DNA of 33,717 bases. Origin: Oceanivirga salmonicida (GTDB taxonomy: Bacteria > Fusobacteriota > Fusobacteriia > Fusobacteriales > Leptotrichiaceae). The stretch lies in assembly GCF_001517915.1 (NCBI RefSeq), contig NZ_LOQI01000012.1, positions 1 through 33,717 on the forward strand, given 5' to 3'. Shown here piece by piece: positions 6,963 to 15,900 of this stretch. The notes beneath the pieces were generated by a model that was not told where the DNA came from, did no database searches, and was given only the letters and a program-made list of their open reading frames with translations. Each line of letters opens with the position of its first letter. Position 1 is the first letter of the stretch. The translations under genes were made by a program, and so were the position numbers.

Positions 6963-8591
6963 ATGGATTATAGAGCCATATTATTTCAATTTTTAGGTGG
7001 ATTAGGGTTATTTTTATTCAGTATTAAATATATGGGAGAAGGTCTACAACTATCAGCAGGTGATAGATTAAGATATGTCCTAGATAAATATACAACAAAT
7101 CCATTTTTAGGAGTATTAACAGGGGTATTTGTAACTGCTCTTATACAATCTAGTTCAGGTACTACAGTTATAACAGTGGGTCTAGTTGCAGCAGGTCTAC
7201 TTAATTTAAAACAAGCAATAGGTATTATTATGGGTGCTAATGTTGGGACTACAATTACCAGTTTTATTATAGGTTTTAATTTATCAACTTATTCATTACC
7301 CATTATATTTGTAGGTTCAGTGCTATTATTTTTCGTAAAAAAAGAAAAGTTTAATAATATAGGTAGAGTTCTATTTGGATTTGGAGGTGTATTTTTTGCT
7401 TTAAAACTTATGTCTTCTTCATTTATTCCTTTAAGAACTGCACCAGCATTTATTGATTTAACAGTTGCACTTAGCCATAATTCTTTACTAGGGGCTTTTG
7501 TTGGAGCATTTTTAACAGTAATTATACAATCATCTTCTGCAACAATAGGTATATTACAAGGTCTATATGCAGAAAATATGATAAGTCTTAATGCAACCCT
7601 ACCAATCTTATTTGGTAATAATATAGGTACTACAATTACAGCAATACTAGCTTGTTTAGGTTCAACAAATTCTGCTAAAAGGGTTGCAATATCACATGTA
7701 TTATTTAATGTTATTGGAACAATAATATTTGTAATATTCCTTACACCATTTACAACTTTTATTGTAACTATGCAAGAATATTTACACTTAACACCAAAAT
7801 TTACAATAGCTTTTGCACATGGAACATTTAATATTGCTAATGTAATAATACAATTTCCATTTATATCAGCTCTTGCTTATTTAGTAACAAAAATAATACC
7901 TGAAACAGAAGATGAAATTGCATACAAACCTGAACATTTAGATGATTTATTAATAGCTAGTGCACCTATTGTGGCACTTAACCAAGCTAAAAAAGAAATT
8001 TTAGTTATGTTCAAAAAATCAATAGAAAATGTAAAAAGAGCAACAGATTTTTTTGAAACTAATAATGAAAAATTAGGTGAAAAAGTTGCAGTTAAAGAAG
8101 AAGAAATCAATCATATTGATCATGAGGTTACCCGTTATCTTACATTAGTTTTCAAAGAAACCTTAGCTGAAAAACAAGGAGAAATAGGTTCTTCATTATT
8201 AGACACAACTCGTGATATAGAGCGTATTGCAGATCATGCTATGGGATTAGTTAATGATGTTAAATATCAAATAAAAAAAGGATTAGTCTTTTCTGACTAT
8301 GCAAAAGAAGAAATACTAATACTAAATAATATTTGTATAGAAATGCTATATAAATCAATTTACGCTTTTGAAAATGATGATAAAAATAGTGCCATTGAAG
8401 CACTTGATATACATAATAGAATATATGCTTTTGAAAAAAAAGTTAGGAAAAAACATGTTAGCAGAATGAATAATGGTGAATGTCAAATTAAGGCTGGTCT
8501 ATATTATGTAGATATTATAAGCCATTTCACAAGAATTTGTGACCATTCTAGAAACATTGCAGAAAAAGTTATTAATAATAATCACATATAG
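6963..8591 (+). CDS. Na+/phosphate cotransporter family protein with C-terminal PhoU-like domain
   Basis: This 542-residue membrane protein has two inverted transport repeats, each with the QSSS signature: ALIQSSSGTTVITVG near residue 61 and VIIQSSSATIGILQG near residue 189. They are surrounded by eight or so hydrophobic segments up to about residue 310. The remaining 230 residues are helical and resemble two PhoU-type bundles (for example DTTRDIERIADHAMGL and DIISHFTRICDHSRNIAEK). This is the NptA/YjbB type, which moves phosphate with sodium across the cytoplasmic membrane, and the PhoU-like part probably gates it. Direction (uptake or export) cannot be decided from sequence. The ribosome binding site GGAGGA stands 8-10 bases upstream. 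Confidence 0.88.
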   Translation: MDYRAILFQFLGGLGLFLFSIKYMGEGLQLSAGDRLRYVLDKYTTNPFLGVLTGVFVTALIQSSSGTTVITVGLVAAGLLNLKQAIGIIMGANVGTTITSFIIGFNLSTYSLPIIFVGSVLLFFVKKEKFNNIGRVLFGFGGVFFALKLMSSSFIPLRTAPAFIDLTVALSHNSLLGAFVGAFLTVIIQSSSATIGILQGLYAENMISLNATLPILFGNNIGTTITAILACLGSTNSAKRVAISHVLFNVIGTIIFVIFLTPFTTFIVTMQEYLHLTPKFTIAFAHGTFNIANVIIQFPFISALAYLVTKIIPETEDEIAYKPEHLDDLLIASAPIVALNQAKKEILVMFKKSIENVKRATDFFETNNEKLGEKVAVKEEEINHIDHEVTRYLTLVFKETLAEKQGEIGSSLLDTTRDIERIADHAMGLVNDVKYQIKKGLVFSDYAKEEILILNNICIEMLYKSIYAFENDDKNSAIEALDIHNRIYAFEKKVRKKHVSRMNNGECQIKAGLYYVDIISHFTRICDHSRNIAEKVINNNHI

Positions 8592-8603
8592 GAGGGATAA
8601 TAT

Positions 8604-10022
8604 ATGAAATTTATTTTAAATGGAAAAGGTGGATTAAAAGTTGATTTAGTTTTTGAAAATACTAATTTAGATAATAAAGTTTTTAATCACTTGAAAGAAA
8701 AAGAATTATTTACAGGAAAATTAAAACAAATCTATGTAAACACATACGAAGAAGTAGCATTTGTTGGTTTAGGAAATTCAGAAACTATAACTTTAAATGA
8801 AATTAGAGAAGTTTTCTTTGATTTAGCAAAAGAATTAGATTCAAAAAAGGTTAGTGAAATTACATTAGAAGTTCCTAAATTTGAAAAATTCTGTTGCAAA
8901 GGTGTAGCTGGTGCTATATCTGAAGGTTTATTACAATCTGAATATAATTTCAATAAATTTACAGTAGATAAAAAAGAAAGAACTGAATTAACTGTAAATT
9001 ATGTTACTTGCTCTGAAAATGCTGCTAAAGGTATAGAAGAATCTGAAACCTTAATGAAATCAGTATTTATTACTAGAGATTTAGTAAATTTACCATCTAA
9101 CTATATTTACCCAGAAACACTTGCAAATAAGGCAAAAGAAATATTAAGTCCATTAGGTGTTAAAGTTACAATTTATGATAAAAAACAAATTAAAGAAATG
9201 GGTATGGAAGCATTCTATTCAGTTGGAAAAGGTTCAGACAATGAACCAAGACTTATAGTTATGGAATATGAAAATAACCCTGAAAGTAATGAAAGATTAG
9301 GTTTAGTAGGTAAAGGTATTACTTATGATTCAGGTGGTTATTCACTTAAGCCAAACGATGGTATGAAAACTATGTTCTGTGATATGGGTGGTGCTGCTAC
9401 TGTTATAGGTTCTATACATGCTATGGCCTCATCAAAAGTTAAGGCTAATGTAGTTGGAGTTGTTGCTGCTTGTGAAAATGCTGTATCAGGTCATTCATAT
9501 AAACCAGGAGATATTATTGGTTCATTATCAGGTAAAACTATTGAAGTAGACAATACTGATGCTGAAGGTAGAGTAACACTAGCAGATTCAGTTTACTATA
9601 CTGCAACTACTATGAAAGCAACTAAGATTATTGACCTTGCAACATTAACTGGTGCTTGCTTAGTAGCATTAGGTGAAGTTTATTCAGGTTCAGTTACTAA
9701 TAATCAAGAATTCTTTAATCAAGTAAAAGAAGCCGCTGATAAGTCAGGAGAAAAAATATGGCAATTACCAACAGATCCTATGTTTGCTAAACAAAATAAA
9801 TCAAAAGTAGCAGATATCAAAAATACTGGTGGTAGATTAGCAGGAACTATAACTGCTGGTATGTTTGTTGGAGAATTTAACAATAACTTACCATGGGTAC
9901 ATTTAGACATTGCAGGAACTGCATATTTATCATCACCTTATAGTTATTTACCACATGGTGCTACAGGAATACATGTTAAAACACTTTATAGATTAGTAGC
10001 AAAAGGTTTAAACTGTAAATAA
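8604..10022 (+). CDS. pepA: Leucyl aminopeptidase, M17 family
   Basis: The 472-residue product has the M17 catalytic domain: VGKGITYDSGGYSLKP with the metal-binding Lys and Asp, CDMGGAATV, and the family signature NTDAEGRVTLADS, which supplies further metal ligands and the bicarbonate-site Arg. The less conserved N-terminal 160 residues are the usual alpha/beta regulatory domain. The enzyme is a hexameric two-metal aminopeptidase in the cytoplasm that trims N-terminal residues from peptides, useful in an organism that ferments or recycles amino acids. The ribosome binding site GGAGGGAT precedes ATG 8604. It follows the transporter by 12 bases and ends 3 bases before ttcA. Confidence 0.94.
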   Translation: MKFILNGKGGLKVDLVFENTNLDNKVFNHLKEKELFTGKLKQIYVNTYEEVAFVGLGNSETITLNEIREVFFDLAKELDSKKVSEITLEVPKFEKFCCKGVAGAISEGLLQSEYNFNKFTVDKKERTELTVNYVTCSENAAKGIEESETLMKSVFITRDLVNLPSNYIYPETLANKAKEILSPLGVKVTIYDKKQIKEMGMEAFYSVGKGSDNEPRLIVMEYENNPESNERLGLVGKGITYDSGGYSLKPNDGMKTMFCDMGGAATVIGSIHAMASSKVKANVVGVVAACENAVSGHSYKPGDIIGSLSGKTIEVDNTDAEGRVTLADSVYYTATTMKATKIIDLATLTGACLVALGEVYSGSVTNNQEFFNQVKEAADKSGEKIWQLPTDPMFAKQNKSKVADIKNTGGRLAGTITAGMFVGEFNNNLPWVHLDIAGTAYLSSPYSYLPHGATGIHVKTLYRLVAKGLNCK

Positions 10023-10025
10023 TAT

Positions 10026-10850
10026 ATGAAAACTATAAATGAAATTGAAAAATCTATACAAAAAAAGTTTAGAAAATATCTTTGGTCTCCTTTCATACAT
10101 GCATTAAAAGAATTTAACCTTGTTGAAGAAGGAGACAAAATTGCTGTTGCTATATCAGGTGGTAAAGATTCACTATTACTTGCTAAACTTTTTCAAGAAC
10201 TTAAAAGAGCAAGTGATGTTAATTTTGAAATAGTATTTATATCAATGAATCCAGGTTTTTCTAATTTTAATCTTATAAATTTAAAAAAGAATTTAGAAAG
10301 TCTAGAAATACCTTGTGAAATATATGATGACAATGTATTTGAAATTGCAAAGAAAATGACTAAACTAAGAAATTCAAATAAGCCTTGCTATATGTGTGCT
10401 AGACTTAGGCGTGGTAGCCTTTATACAAAGGCAACAAGTTTAGGGTGTAATAAATTAGCATTAGGACACCATATGGACGACGTTGTAGAGACTAGCTTAA
10501 TGAGTATGCTTTACATGGGTAAATTTGAAACTATGCTACCTAAATTGGAGTCTGACAACTTTGATATCACACTTATAAGACCATTATTTTACATTGAAGA
10601 AAAATATATAAAGAAATTTATGAAATATAATGAAATATTGGCTATGGATTGTGGTTGTGAAGTTACTCAAAAACTTATAGATAGCAAAAGAAGAGATACC
10701 AAAGAATTATTAGAAAAACTTTGTACAGATGATAAGGATATAAAAAAAAGAATTATGCAATCTGTATTTAATGTAAATATAGAGAAAATTCTTGGTTTTA
10801 AATATAAAGGAAAAAAATTCAGTGTTTATGATGACTATACTATACTTTAG
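10026..10850 (+). CDS. ttcA: TtcA-type tRNA 2-thiocytidine synthetase
   Basis: The 274-residue product has the PP-loop ATP-binding motif SGGKDS at residues 44-49, the CxxC pair in CYMCARLRRG (Cys121, Cys124), LGHHMDDVVETS and a third cysteine in DCGC (Cys209/Cys211). These match the three-cysteine [4Fe-4S] site of TtcA, which adds sulfur to cytidine 32 of tRNA. The pattern favours TtcA over TilS or TtuA. Only three bases separate it from the pepA stop and no Shine-Dalgarno sequence is visible, so translation probably depends on coupling to pepA. The stop codon lies inside the terminator stem. Confidence 0.86.
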   Translation: MKTINEIEKSIQKKFRKYLWSPFIHALKEFNLVEEGDKIAVAISGGKDSLLLAKLFQELKRASDVNFEIVFISMNPGFSNFNLINLKKNLESLEIPCEIYDDNVFEIAKKMTKLRNSNKPCYMCARLRRGSLYTKATSLGCNKLALGHHMDDVVETSLMSMLYMGKFETMLPKLESDNFDITLIRPLFYIEEKYIKKFMKYNEILAMDCGCEVTQKLIDSKRRDTKELLEKLCTDDKDIKKRIMQSVFNVNIEKILGFKYKGKKFSVYDDYTIL

Positions 10851-10865
10851 TATGGTCATTTTTTA
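10831..10865 (+). terminator. Terminator of the pcrA-ttcA operon
   Basis: A 12-base-pair stem (ATGACTATACTA 10831-10842 with TAGTATGGTCAT 10848-10859, one G-U pair) encloses a 5-base loop and runs into TTTTTT. The ttcA stop codon TAG (10848-10850) is part of the stem. Confidence 0.88.
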
Positions 10866-10867
10866 TA

Positions 10868-10895
10868 TAAAAATAGAGTAGATTTTTTTCTACTC
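10868..10895 (-). terminator. Terminator of the long leftward cluster
   Basis: On the minus strand GGAGTAG and CTACTC pair (10890-10895 with 10876-10881) around an A-rich loop, followed by TATTTTTATA. It lies 30 bases beyond the stop of the CPBP gene and faces the ttcA terminator, so the two convergent transcripts each have a hairpin. Confidence 0.65.
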
Positions 10896-10924
10896 CATAT
10901 ATTATTTTTATTTTAAATTTATTT

Positions 10925-11704
10925 TCAAATTATTAGCATTGTAATACCTAGAATTGTAAAAAGAAAATTTATTATTAAATGTGCAACTAAGGCAGGTAAA
11001 ATACTTTTACTTCTATATATTATAAATGCAAAGACAAGACTTCCTGTTATAAGTGTTGGTAATAGCCAAAGTTGAAAAGTATGGTACAAAGCAAATAATA
11101 TTCCATTAGCAATCCAACCAATATTTCCATATTTTGTTATTTTTGGAAGAATCCAAGCTCTAAAATAAAGTTCTTCCGCTAATATATTTAGTGAAAGAGT
11201 AACGACAATAAGTGGCAACAAAATAATTTGTCCTTTTAATGGAAATCCTGGTGAAAGAACTGATATATCGGTAGTTGCTAAATTAATGGTTGGATTTAGA
11301 AAAAAAGGCATATAATCTGGAATATTTATACCAGTAATTTTAATAAATGGCTCAACAAATTGTGTTGATAACATTATAATACCTATTCCTACAACTATAA
11401 TCACTATATAGATTAACCATTGTTTTAAAGAAAGTTTCTTTAAACACATACGAGCCATAACTGAAATATTAAGTTGTTTTGCTTCTAATATAAGTAATAT
11501 AACTGCTATAATTACTAAGAATAATAGCATAATAAAAGCAACAAAATGCTATGCGATTATTACTGGAATACCATTTTTTACAAATATTGGCAAAACTATT
11601 CTAAAACCCACAAATCCAAGTAAACTTGGAATTATAAATGATAATAATAACTGTAAAACCGAAAATTGCTTGGTACTTTCCCAGTTAAAATTTTGTGTTT
11701 TCAT
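10925..11704 (-). pseudogene. CPBP-family intramembrane metalloprotease, interrupted by an in-frame amber codon
   Basis: Reading from ATG 11704 gives 51 residues of a membrane protein (MKTQNFNWESTKQFSVLQLL...), then a TAG at 11549-11551. The same frame then continues for another 207 residues to the stop at 10925. The second part has the CPBP (Abi/CAAX-protease-like) motifs: EELYFRAW with the two glutamates and Arg, FALYHTF and AHLIINF. It also has several transmembrane segments. Such proteases cleave within membranes, for instance in prenyl-protein processing or bacteriocin immunity. TGG (Trp) to TAG is the simplest origin of the stop. A residual open frame from ATG 11530 (201 residues) keeps the motifs but has no ribosome binding site. 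The gene follows the lysozyme gene by 35 bases. Confidence 0.75.
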
Positions 11705-11739
11705 TTCTTTTTATTTTTTTTTACTCCTTTTACTCTTTA

Positions 11740-12456
11740 TTATTTTATACCTTGTTCATTTATATACCAATTAATGTCATTTTTTCTTAAAACATTTTTA
11801 TCAGTAAACCCACTTATACCATCTACAAGACCCCTATTAGAATATTGCCAGATTATCCATCTGTCATTTTCTTCTATATAAGGTGTTTTTCTTATATCTC
11901 TAAACCATAAATAATTATCTACTAAATTATTTTTTATATAATTTGTATATGACTTATAATCAGTATAAATTATTACCTTTTTTTTATAATGCTTTTCTAC
12001 TATTTTTATAAAATCTACTAATTCTTTTATAACTTTTTCTTTTTCATATTTACTAGATAATTCAACATCTATTATAGGTGGAAAACTATTTTTAATTCTA
12101 GGAACTTTTGAAATATAATATTTAGCCTGATCTTTTCCACTACTAGTCATAGAAAAAAAATGATATGCTCCAACTGCAAAACCATTAAGTCTTGCTTTAT
12201 TCCAGTTATATAAAAAATCTTTATCTGAAAAATCTTTTCCTTCTGTTGCTTTAATTAGTACAAATTTATAATTTTTATCTACTTTCTGCCAGTTAATTCT
12301 AATTTGGTGATGCGATATATCTATACCATGTATTTCATATTTACTTGCATTTATATCATTATGGTAAAAATATCCACTAAATTCTATATTTAACAATATT
12401 AAAAATAGATTTATTAATACTAATATAATAATTAAAATTTTATTTATTTTTTTCAT
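11740..12456 (-). CDS. Glycoside hydrolase family 25 lysozyme (N-acetylmuramidase), membrane-anchored or exported
   Basis: The 238-residue product has an N-terminal hydrophobic segment (about residues 7-25), a signal peptide or anchor. A GH25 barrel follows: GIDISHHQ with the conserved Asp, FVLIKATEGKDFSD, GAYHFFS, PPIIDVELSS with the catalytic Asp/Glu pair, VIIYTDY and RWIIWQYSNRG. GH25 enzymes cut the beta-1,4 bond between N-acetylmuramic acid and N-acetylglucosamine. In this chromosomal place it is more likely a cell-wall remodelling enzyme than a phage endolysin, since no phage genes are near. The start codon overlaps the serS stop as ATGA, so it is translationally coupled to serS. Confidence 0.9.
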   Translation of the reverse strand: MKKINKILIIILVLINLFLILLNIEFSGYFYHNDINASKYEIHGIDISHHQIRINWQKVDKNYKFVLIKATEGKDFSDKDFLYNWNKARLNGFAVGAYHFFSMTSSGKDQAKYYISKVPRIKNSFPPIIDVELSSKYEKEKVIKELVDFIKIVEKHYKKKVIIYTDYKSYTNYIKNNLVDNYLWFRDIRKTPYIEENDRWIIWQYSNRGLVDGISGFTDKNVLRKNDINWYINEQGIK

Positions 12457-13727
12457 TTAGTTATAAGTTTTAATCCTCCCATGTAAGGTACTAATGCATC
12501 AGGTACTATTATATTACCTTCTTTAGTTTGATAATTTTCCATTATAGCAACTACTGTTCTACCAACTGCTAAACCTGATCCATTTAATGTATGTACATAA
12601 TAACTTTTTTTATTTTCTTTATCTCTATACTTTATCATTGCTCTTCTTGCTTGAAAATCTTCTGTATTTGAACAAGAAGATATCTCTCTATATTTATTTT
12701 GACTTGGAACCCATACTTCTATATCATAAGTTTTTGCAGCAGAAAAACCTATATCTCCACTACAAAGTGATATTACTCTATACGGTAATCCCAATTTTTT
12801 CAAGATATTTTCAGCAGAATTTACCATATGTTCTAATTCTTCATATGAATTTTTAGGGTGTGCTATTTTTACCATTTCAACTTTGTTAAATTGATGTTGT
12901 CTTATTAAACCTTTTAAATCTTTACCACCTGAACCTGCTTCTTTTCTAAAACAAGCAGTAAATCCACACATATATTTAGGCAATTCTTCTTCATCTAATA
13001 TTTCTTGATTGTATAAGTTAGTAAGTGTTACTTCTGCAGTAGGTATTAAATACATTTCTTCATCATTAATTTTATACATGTCTTCTTCAAATTTAGGAAG
13101 TTGACCTGTACCTATCATCATTTCTTTTTTTACTAATTGTGGAGTTAATATTTCAGTAAATCCATGTTCAGTTGTGTGTGTATCTAACATAAAGTTTATT
13201 AATGCTCTTTCAAGTCTTGCTGCTGCTTTTTTATATACTGTAAATCTTGAACCTCCTAATTTAGAACCACGCTCAAAGTCTAATATATCTAAATCTACAC
13301 CTAATTCATCGTGAGTTTTAACTTCAAAATCAAATTTTTTAGGTTCTCCCCATTTTCTAATTTCTACGTTATCATCTTCACTATCTCCAAATGGTGTTGA
13401 AGAGTGTAATTTATTAGGTATAGTATAAATTAATTCATTAAATTTTTGCTCTACTTCCAATAATTCTGCATCTAATGATTTTATTTTTTCTCCTACAACT
13501 TGCATTTTTTCTAATAATTCACTAGAATCTTTTCCTTCTCTTTTATATTTCCCTATTAATGTACTTGATTCATTTCTTTCTTTTTTCAGTTGTTCTACTT
13601 CTACTAATATTTCTCTTCTTTTTTTATCAAGATTTAATAATAAATCTAAATCAAAATCACTTTTTCTAGCATCTAAACTTTTTCTAATTTCATCAGCATT
13701 ATCTCTAATATATCTAATATCTAACAT
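12453..13727 (-). CDS. serS: Seryl-tRNA synthetase
   Basis: The product, about 424 residues, begins MLDIRYIRDNADEIRKSLDARK and has the long antiparallel coiled-coil arm (about residues 27-100) that grips tRNA(Ser). The class II core follows, with TACFRKEAGSGGKDLKGLIRQHQFNKVE (motif 2, in two parts here: FRKEAGSGGKD and LIRQHQFNKVE) and the final NGSGLAVGRTVVAIMENYQ motif 3 region. It charges tRNA(Ser) and tRNA(Sec) with serine. A GTG four codons upstream (13739) is in frame, but the family starts at this ATG and GTGGGGA just upstream can serve as the ribosome binding site. Its start overlaps the end of the upstream unknown gene by 14 bases. Confidence 0.95.
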   Translation of the reverse strand: MLDIRYIRDNADEIRKSLDARKSDFDLDLLLNLDKKRREILVEVEQLKKERNESSTLIGKYKREGKDSSELLEKMQVVGEKIKSLDAELLEVEQKFNELIYTIPNKLHSSTPFGDSEDDNVEIRKWGEPKKFDFEVKTHDELGVDLDILDFERGSKLGGSRFTVYKKAAARLERALINFMLDTHTTEHGFTEILTPQLVKKEMMIGTGQLPKFEEDMYKINDEEMYLIPTAEVTLTNLYNQEILDEEELPKYMCGFTACFRKEAGSGGKDLKGLIRQHQFNKVEMVKIAHPKNSYEELEHMVNSAENILKKLGLPYRVISLCSGDIGFSAAKTYDIEVWVPSQNKYREISSCSNTEDFQARRAMIKYRDKENKKSYYVHTLNGSGLAVGRTVVAIMENYQTKEGNIIVPDALVPYMGGLKLITK

Positions 13728-14370
13728 CACAATCCCCACTTTCTAACTTGCTTAATATATATTTTTTTGTTTTTGTCATTTCTTTATTAGTTTCCAAATC
13801 TAATTCTTTTAAGTTATATATTTTTAATAAATCCTTTTTTTTATTATACACATATTTATATAATTTTGAAACATTTTTTCTAAAATATTCTAAATTATTT
13901 TTATTTTCCATATCTATATATTTAGGACAGGACTTAATAAAGTAAATTATTACATTTTTTAATATGTATGGATTATATATTTTATTACACATTATCTCAA
14001 ATAAATATGTCTTTATCAATTTATTTTCATCTTCTGATATATATGAAAGTTTATATAATAACTCCAATAACTTAGATTTATCTTTTAAATATAGTTCATT
14101 GGCTAAATCTACACTATGATATTTATCTCTATTTATAAGCGATCTAAATAATCTAGAATAAATTTCTTCTATTTTTAAATTTGAATACCTATTAATCTTT
14201 TTTTCTTTTTCAATTACTACTTCTTTTAATTCTTCTTCTAAAAGATTATTGTTATTAAAATATATCATTTCAAATACAAATGATGGTTCTATATATTCTA
14301 CTTTTAAATTTTCTTTTATTCTATAATACGTAGCTTTATTATTCCTAAAAATGTACTTCTCTATATTCAT
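13714..14370 (-). CDS. Hypothetical protein, helical and Lys/Asn/Ile-rich
   Basis: I do not recognise this 218-residue product. It has no signal peptide, no membrane segment and no catalytic motif. The sequence is highly charged (many Lys and Glu), predicted largely helical, with a possible short coiled coil near residues 43-58 and evenly spaced Leu/Ile/Tyr through the rest. Two cysteines stand near residues 130 and 152 and a Cys-Asp pair near the end. It lies between cls and serS in the leftward cluster and overlaps the serS start by 14 bases, so it is probably expressed with them. The compositional bias looks like the local genome rather than foreign DNA. A lineage-specific cytoplasmic protein is all that can be said. 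Confidence 0.6.
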   Translation of the reverse strand: MNIEKYIFRNNKATYYRIKENLKVEYIEPSFVFEMIYFNNNNLLEEELKEVVIEKEKKINRYSNLKIEEIYSRLFRSLINRDKYHSVDLANELYLKDKSKLLELLYKLSYISEDENKLIKTYLFEIMCNKIYNPYILKNVIIYFIKSCPKYIDMENKNNLEYFRKNVSKLYKYVYNKKKDLLKIYNLKELDLETNKEMTKTKKYILSKLESGDCDVRY

Positions 14371-14385
14371 TTCATCTCCATTATC

Positions 14386-15888
14386 TTAAAAAAGTGGTGC
14401 AAAGGCACGAAATATTGGTAATAATATCACTTCAATTATTATTGACCATTTTTTATTTTTTAACTCAACTTCTTTACTTTTTTCTTGTATATCTAAAAAA
14501 TCTTTTTTTATTTCTAATACACTTTTATCATTTAGTAACCACACTGCATTTTCTATATTATGCGTTAAAGATCTATAATCTAAATTTATTGTTCCTATTA
14601 TTGCTGATTTATTATCACTTACAAATTGCTTACAGTGAATAAATCCAGGTGTATACTCAAATATACGAACTCCTGCATTTATCAAAGGTGGATAAAATGA
14701 TTTTGTTAGCATATATATTAACTTTTTATCAGGTATGCCTGGAACTATTATTCTAACATCTACACCTGCTTTTGAAGCCATTACTAACTCATTTATCATA
14801 TTATAGTTTAGTATCAAGTATGGAGTTGTAATATATACATAATCGCTTGCTCCCTTAACTATCTCACTATACATAGTTTCTCCAACATTTTCAGCATCTC
14901 CTGGATAATCTGTATATGGTGATATTATTCCATCATTTTCAAAAATTTCATAATCCTTTACTAAACGATTAGTATAATTTGGTATTTTATCTTCACATAT
15001 TCCCCATAAAGTTAAAAACATTATTGTAAAAAAGTTTACACTGCTACCTTTTACTCTTATTCCAGTATCTTTCCAATGTCCAAATAAATTAACCTCATTT
15101 ATATACTCATCTGCTAAATTTAATCCACCAGTAAAAGCAACCTTACCATCTATTATTGTAATTTTTCTATGATCTCTATTGTTAAAATGCATATCAAATA
15201 TTCTTACTTTACTATTATATGGATAACACTTTATACCATGTTTTCTCAATTTTTTAGCAAAATGATTAGGGGCTTTAAATATACTTCCAAAACTATCAAA
15301 AGTAAATCTAACATCTACACCTTCACTTGCTTTTCTTTTAAGTATTTCTAATATTTTATCTAACATTATTCCATTTTGTACTATGAAATACTCCATGAAT
15401 ATGAACTTTTTTGCCTTATCTAACTCTATGAGCATATCCTCCCACATTGATTCTCCGGAAGAATAATATTTAATATCATTATTTTTATATATTCCTGCAT
15501 TAGCATGTTTTTTTAGATAATAAGCTTGCCTTTTATTTGAAGTTTTCAAATTATCTATCAAGTAACTATCATCATCAATATTTTTAGATATTTCAGTACT
15601 AGCTTCTAAATTAAGACTATACTCATTTGCACTTGACCTTTTAGATAATAAAAATAATATACTACCTAAAATTGGTGTTAAAAAAATTAAAAACATCCAA
15701 GATAATTTGTAGTCAGGATTTATGTCTGATTTTATAATATATAAAGTTACAACAATAGAAATAGCTGTTAATATATATATTATTACTGTTTTTGCTTCTG
15801 GAAAAATGTTAAATAACCACCATAAAATTCCGAATTGGAACATCACTGAAAACAATATTAACATTATTCTTTTTAATCCTACTACCAT
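14386..15888 (-). CDS. cls: Cardiolipin synthase (phospholipase D superfamily)
   Basis: The 500-residue protein starts with two or three membrane segments (residues about 8-50 and 60-82, including the SWMFLIFLTPILGSILFLL type PLD N-terminal domain). Two HKD motifs follow, HRKITIIDG and HCKQFVSDNKSAIIGT-LDYRS, the paired catalytic sites of the PLD superfamily. It joins two phosphatidylglycerol molecules to form cardiolipin at the cytoplasmic membrane. FIMEYFIVQNG and GHWKDTGIRVKG are further family landmarks. The length is typical for Gram-positive-style ClsA. Its start has the ribosome binding site AAGGAAG. It follows an alpha/beta hydrolase gene by 12 bases. Confidence 0.93.
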   Translation of the reverse strand: MVVGLKRIMLILFSVMFQFGILWWLFNIFPEAKTVIIYILTAISIVVTLYIIKSDINPDYKLSWMFLIFLTPILGSILFLLSKRSSANEYSLNLEASTEISKNIDDDSYLIDNLKTSNKRQAYYLKKHANAGIYKNNDIKYYSSGESMWEDMLIELDKAKKFIFMEYFIVQNGIMLDKILEILKRKASEGVDVRFTFDSFGSIFKAPNHFAKKLRKHGIKCYPYNSKVRIFDMHFNNRDHRKITIIDGKVAFTGGLNLADEYINEVNLFGHWKDTGIRVKGSSVNFFTIMFLTLWGICEDKIPNYTNRLVKDYEIFENDGIISPYTDYPGDAENVGETMYSEIVKGASDYVYITTPYLILNYNMINELVMASKAGVDVRIIVPGIPDKKLIYMLTKSFYPPLINAGVRIFEYTPGFIHCKQFVSDNKSAIIGTINLDYRSLTHNIENAVWLLNDKSVLEIKKDFLDIQEKSKEVELKNKKWSIIIEVILLPIFRAFAPLF

Positions 15889-15900
15889 ATTATAACTTCC

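Noticed and set aside
10925-11530. CPBP protease as an intact 201-residue gene
   Set aside because: No ribosome binding site precedes ATG 11530 and the frame continues upstream past a single TAG into a plausible membrane N-terminus with its own ATG; treated as an interrupted gene instead.
11740-12456. Phage endolysin marking a prophage remnant
   Set aside because: No holin, structural or integrase genes nearby, and the gene is coupled to serS; a housekeeping wall enzyme is more likely.
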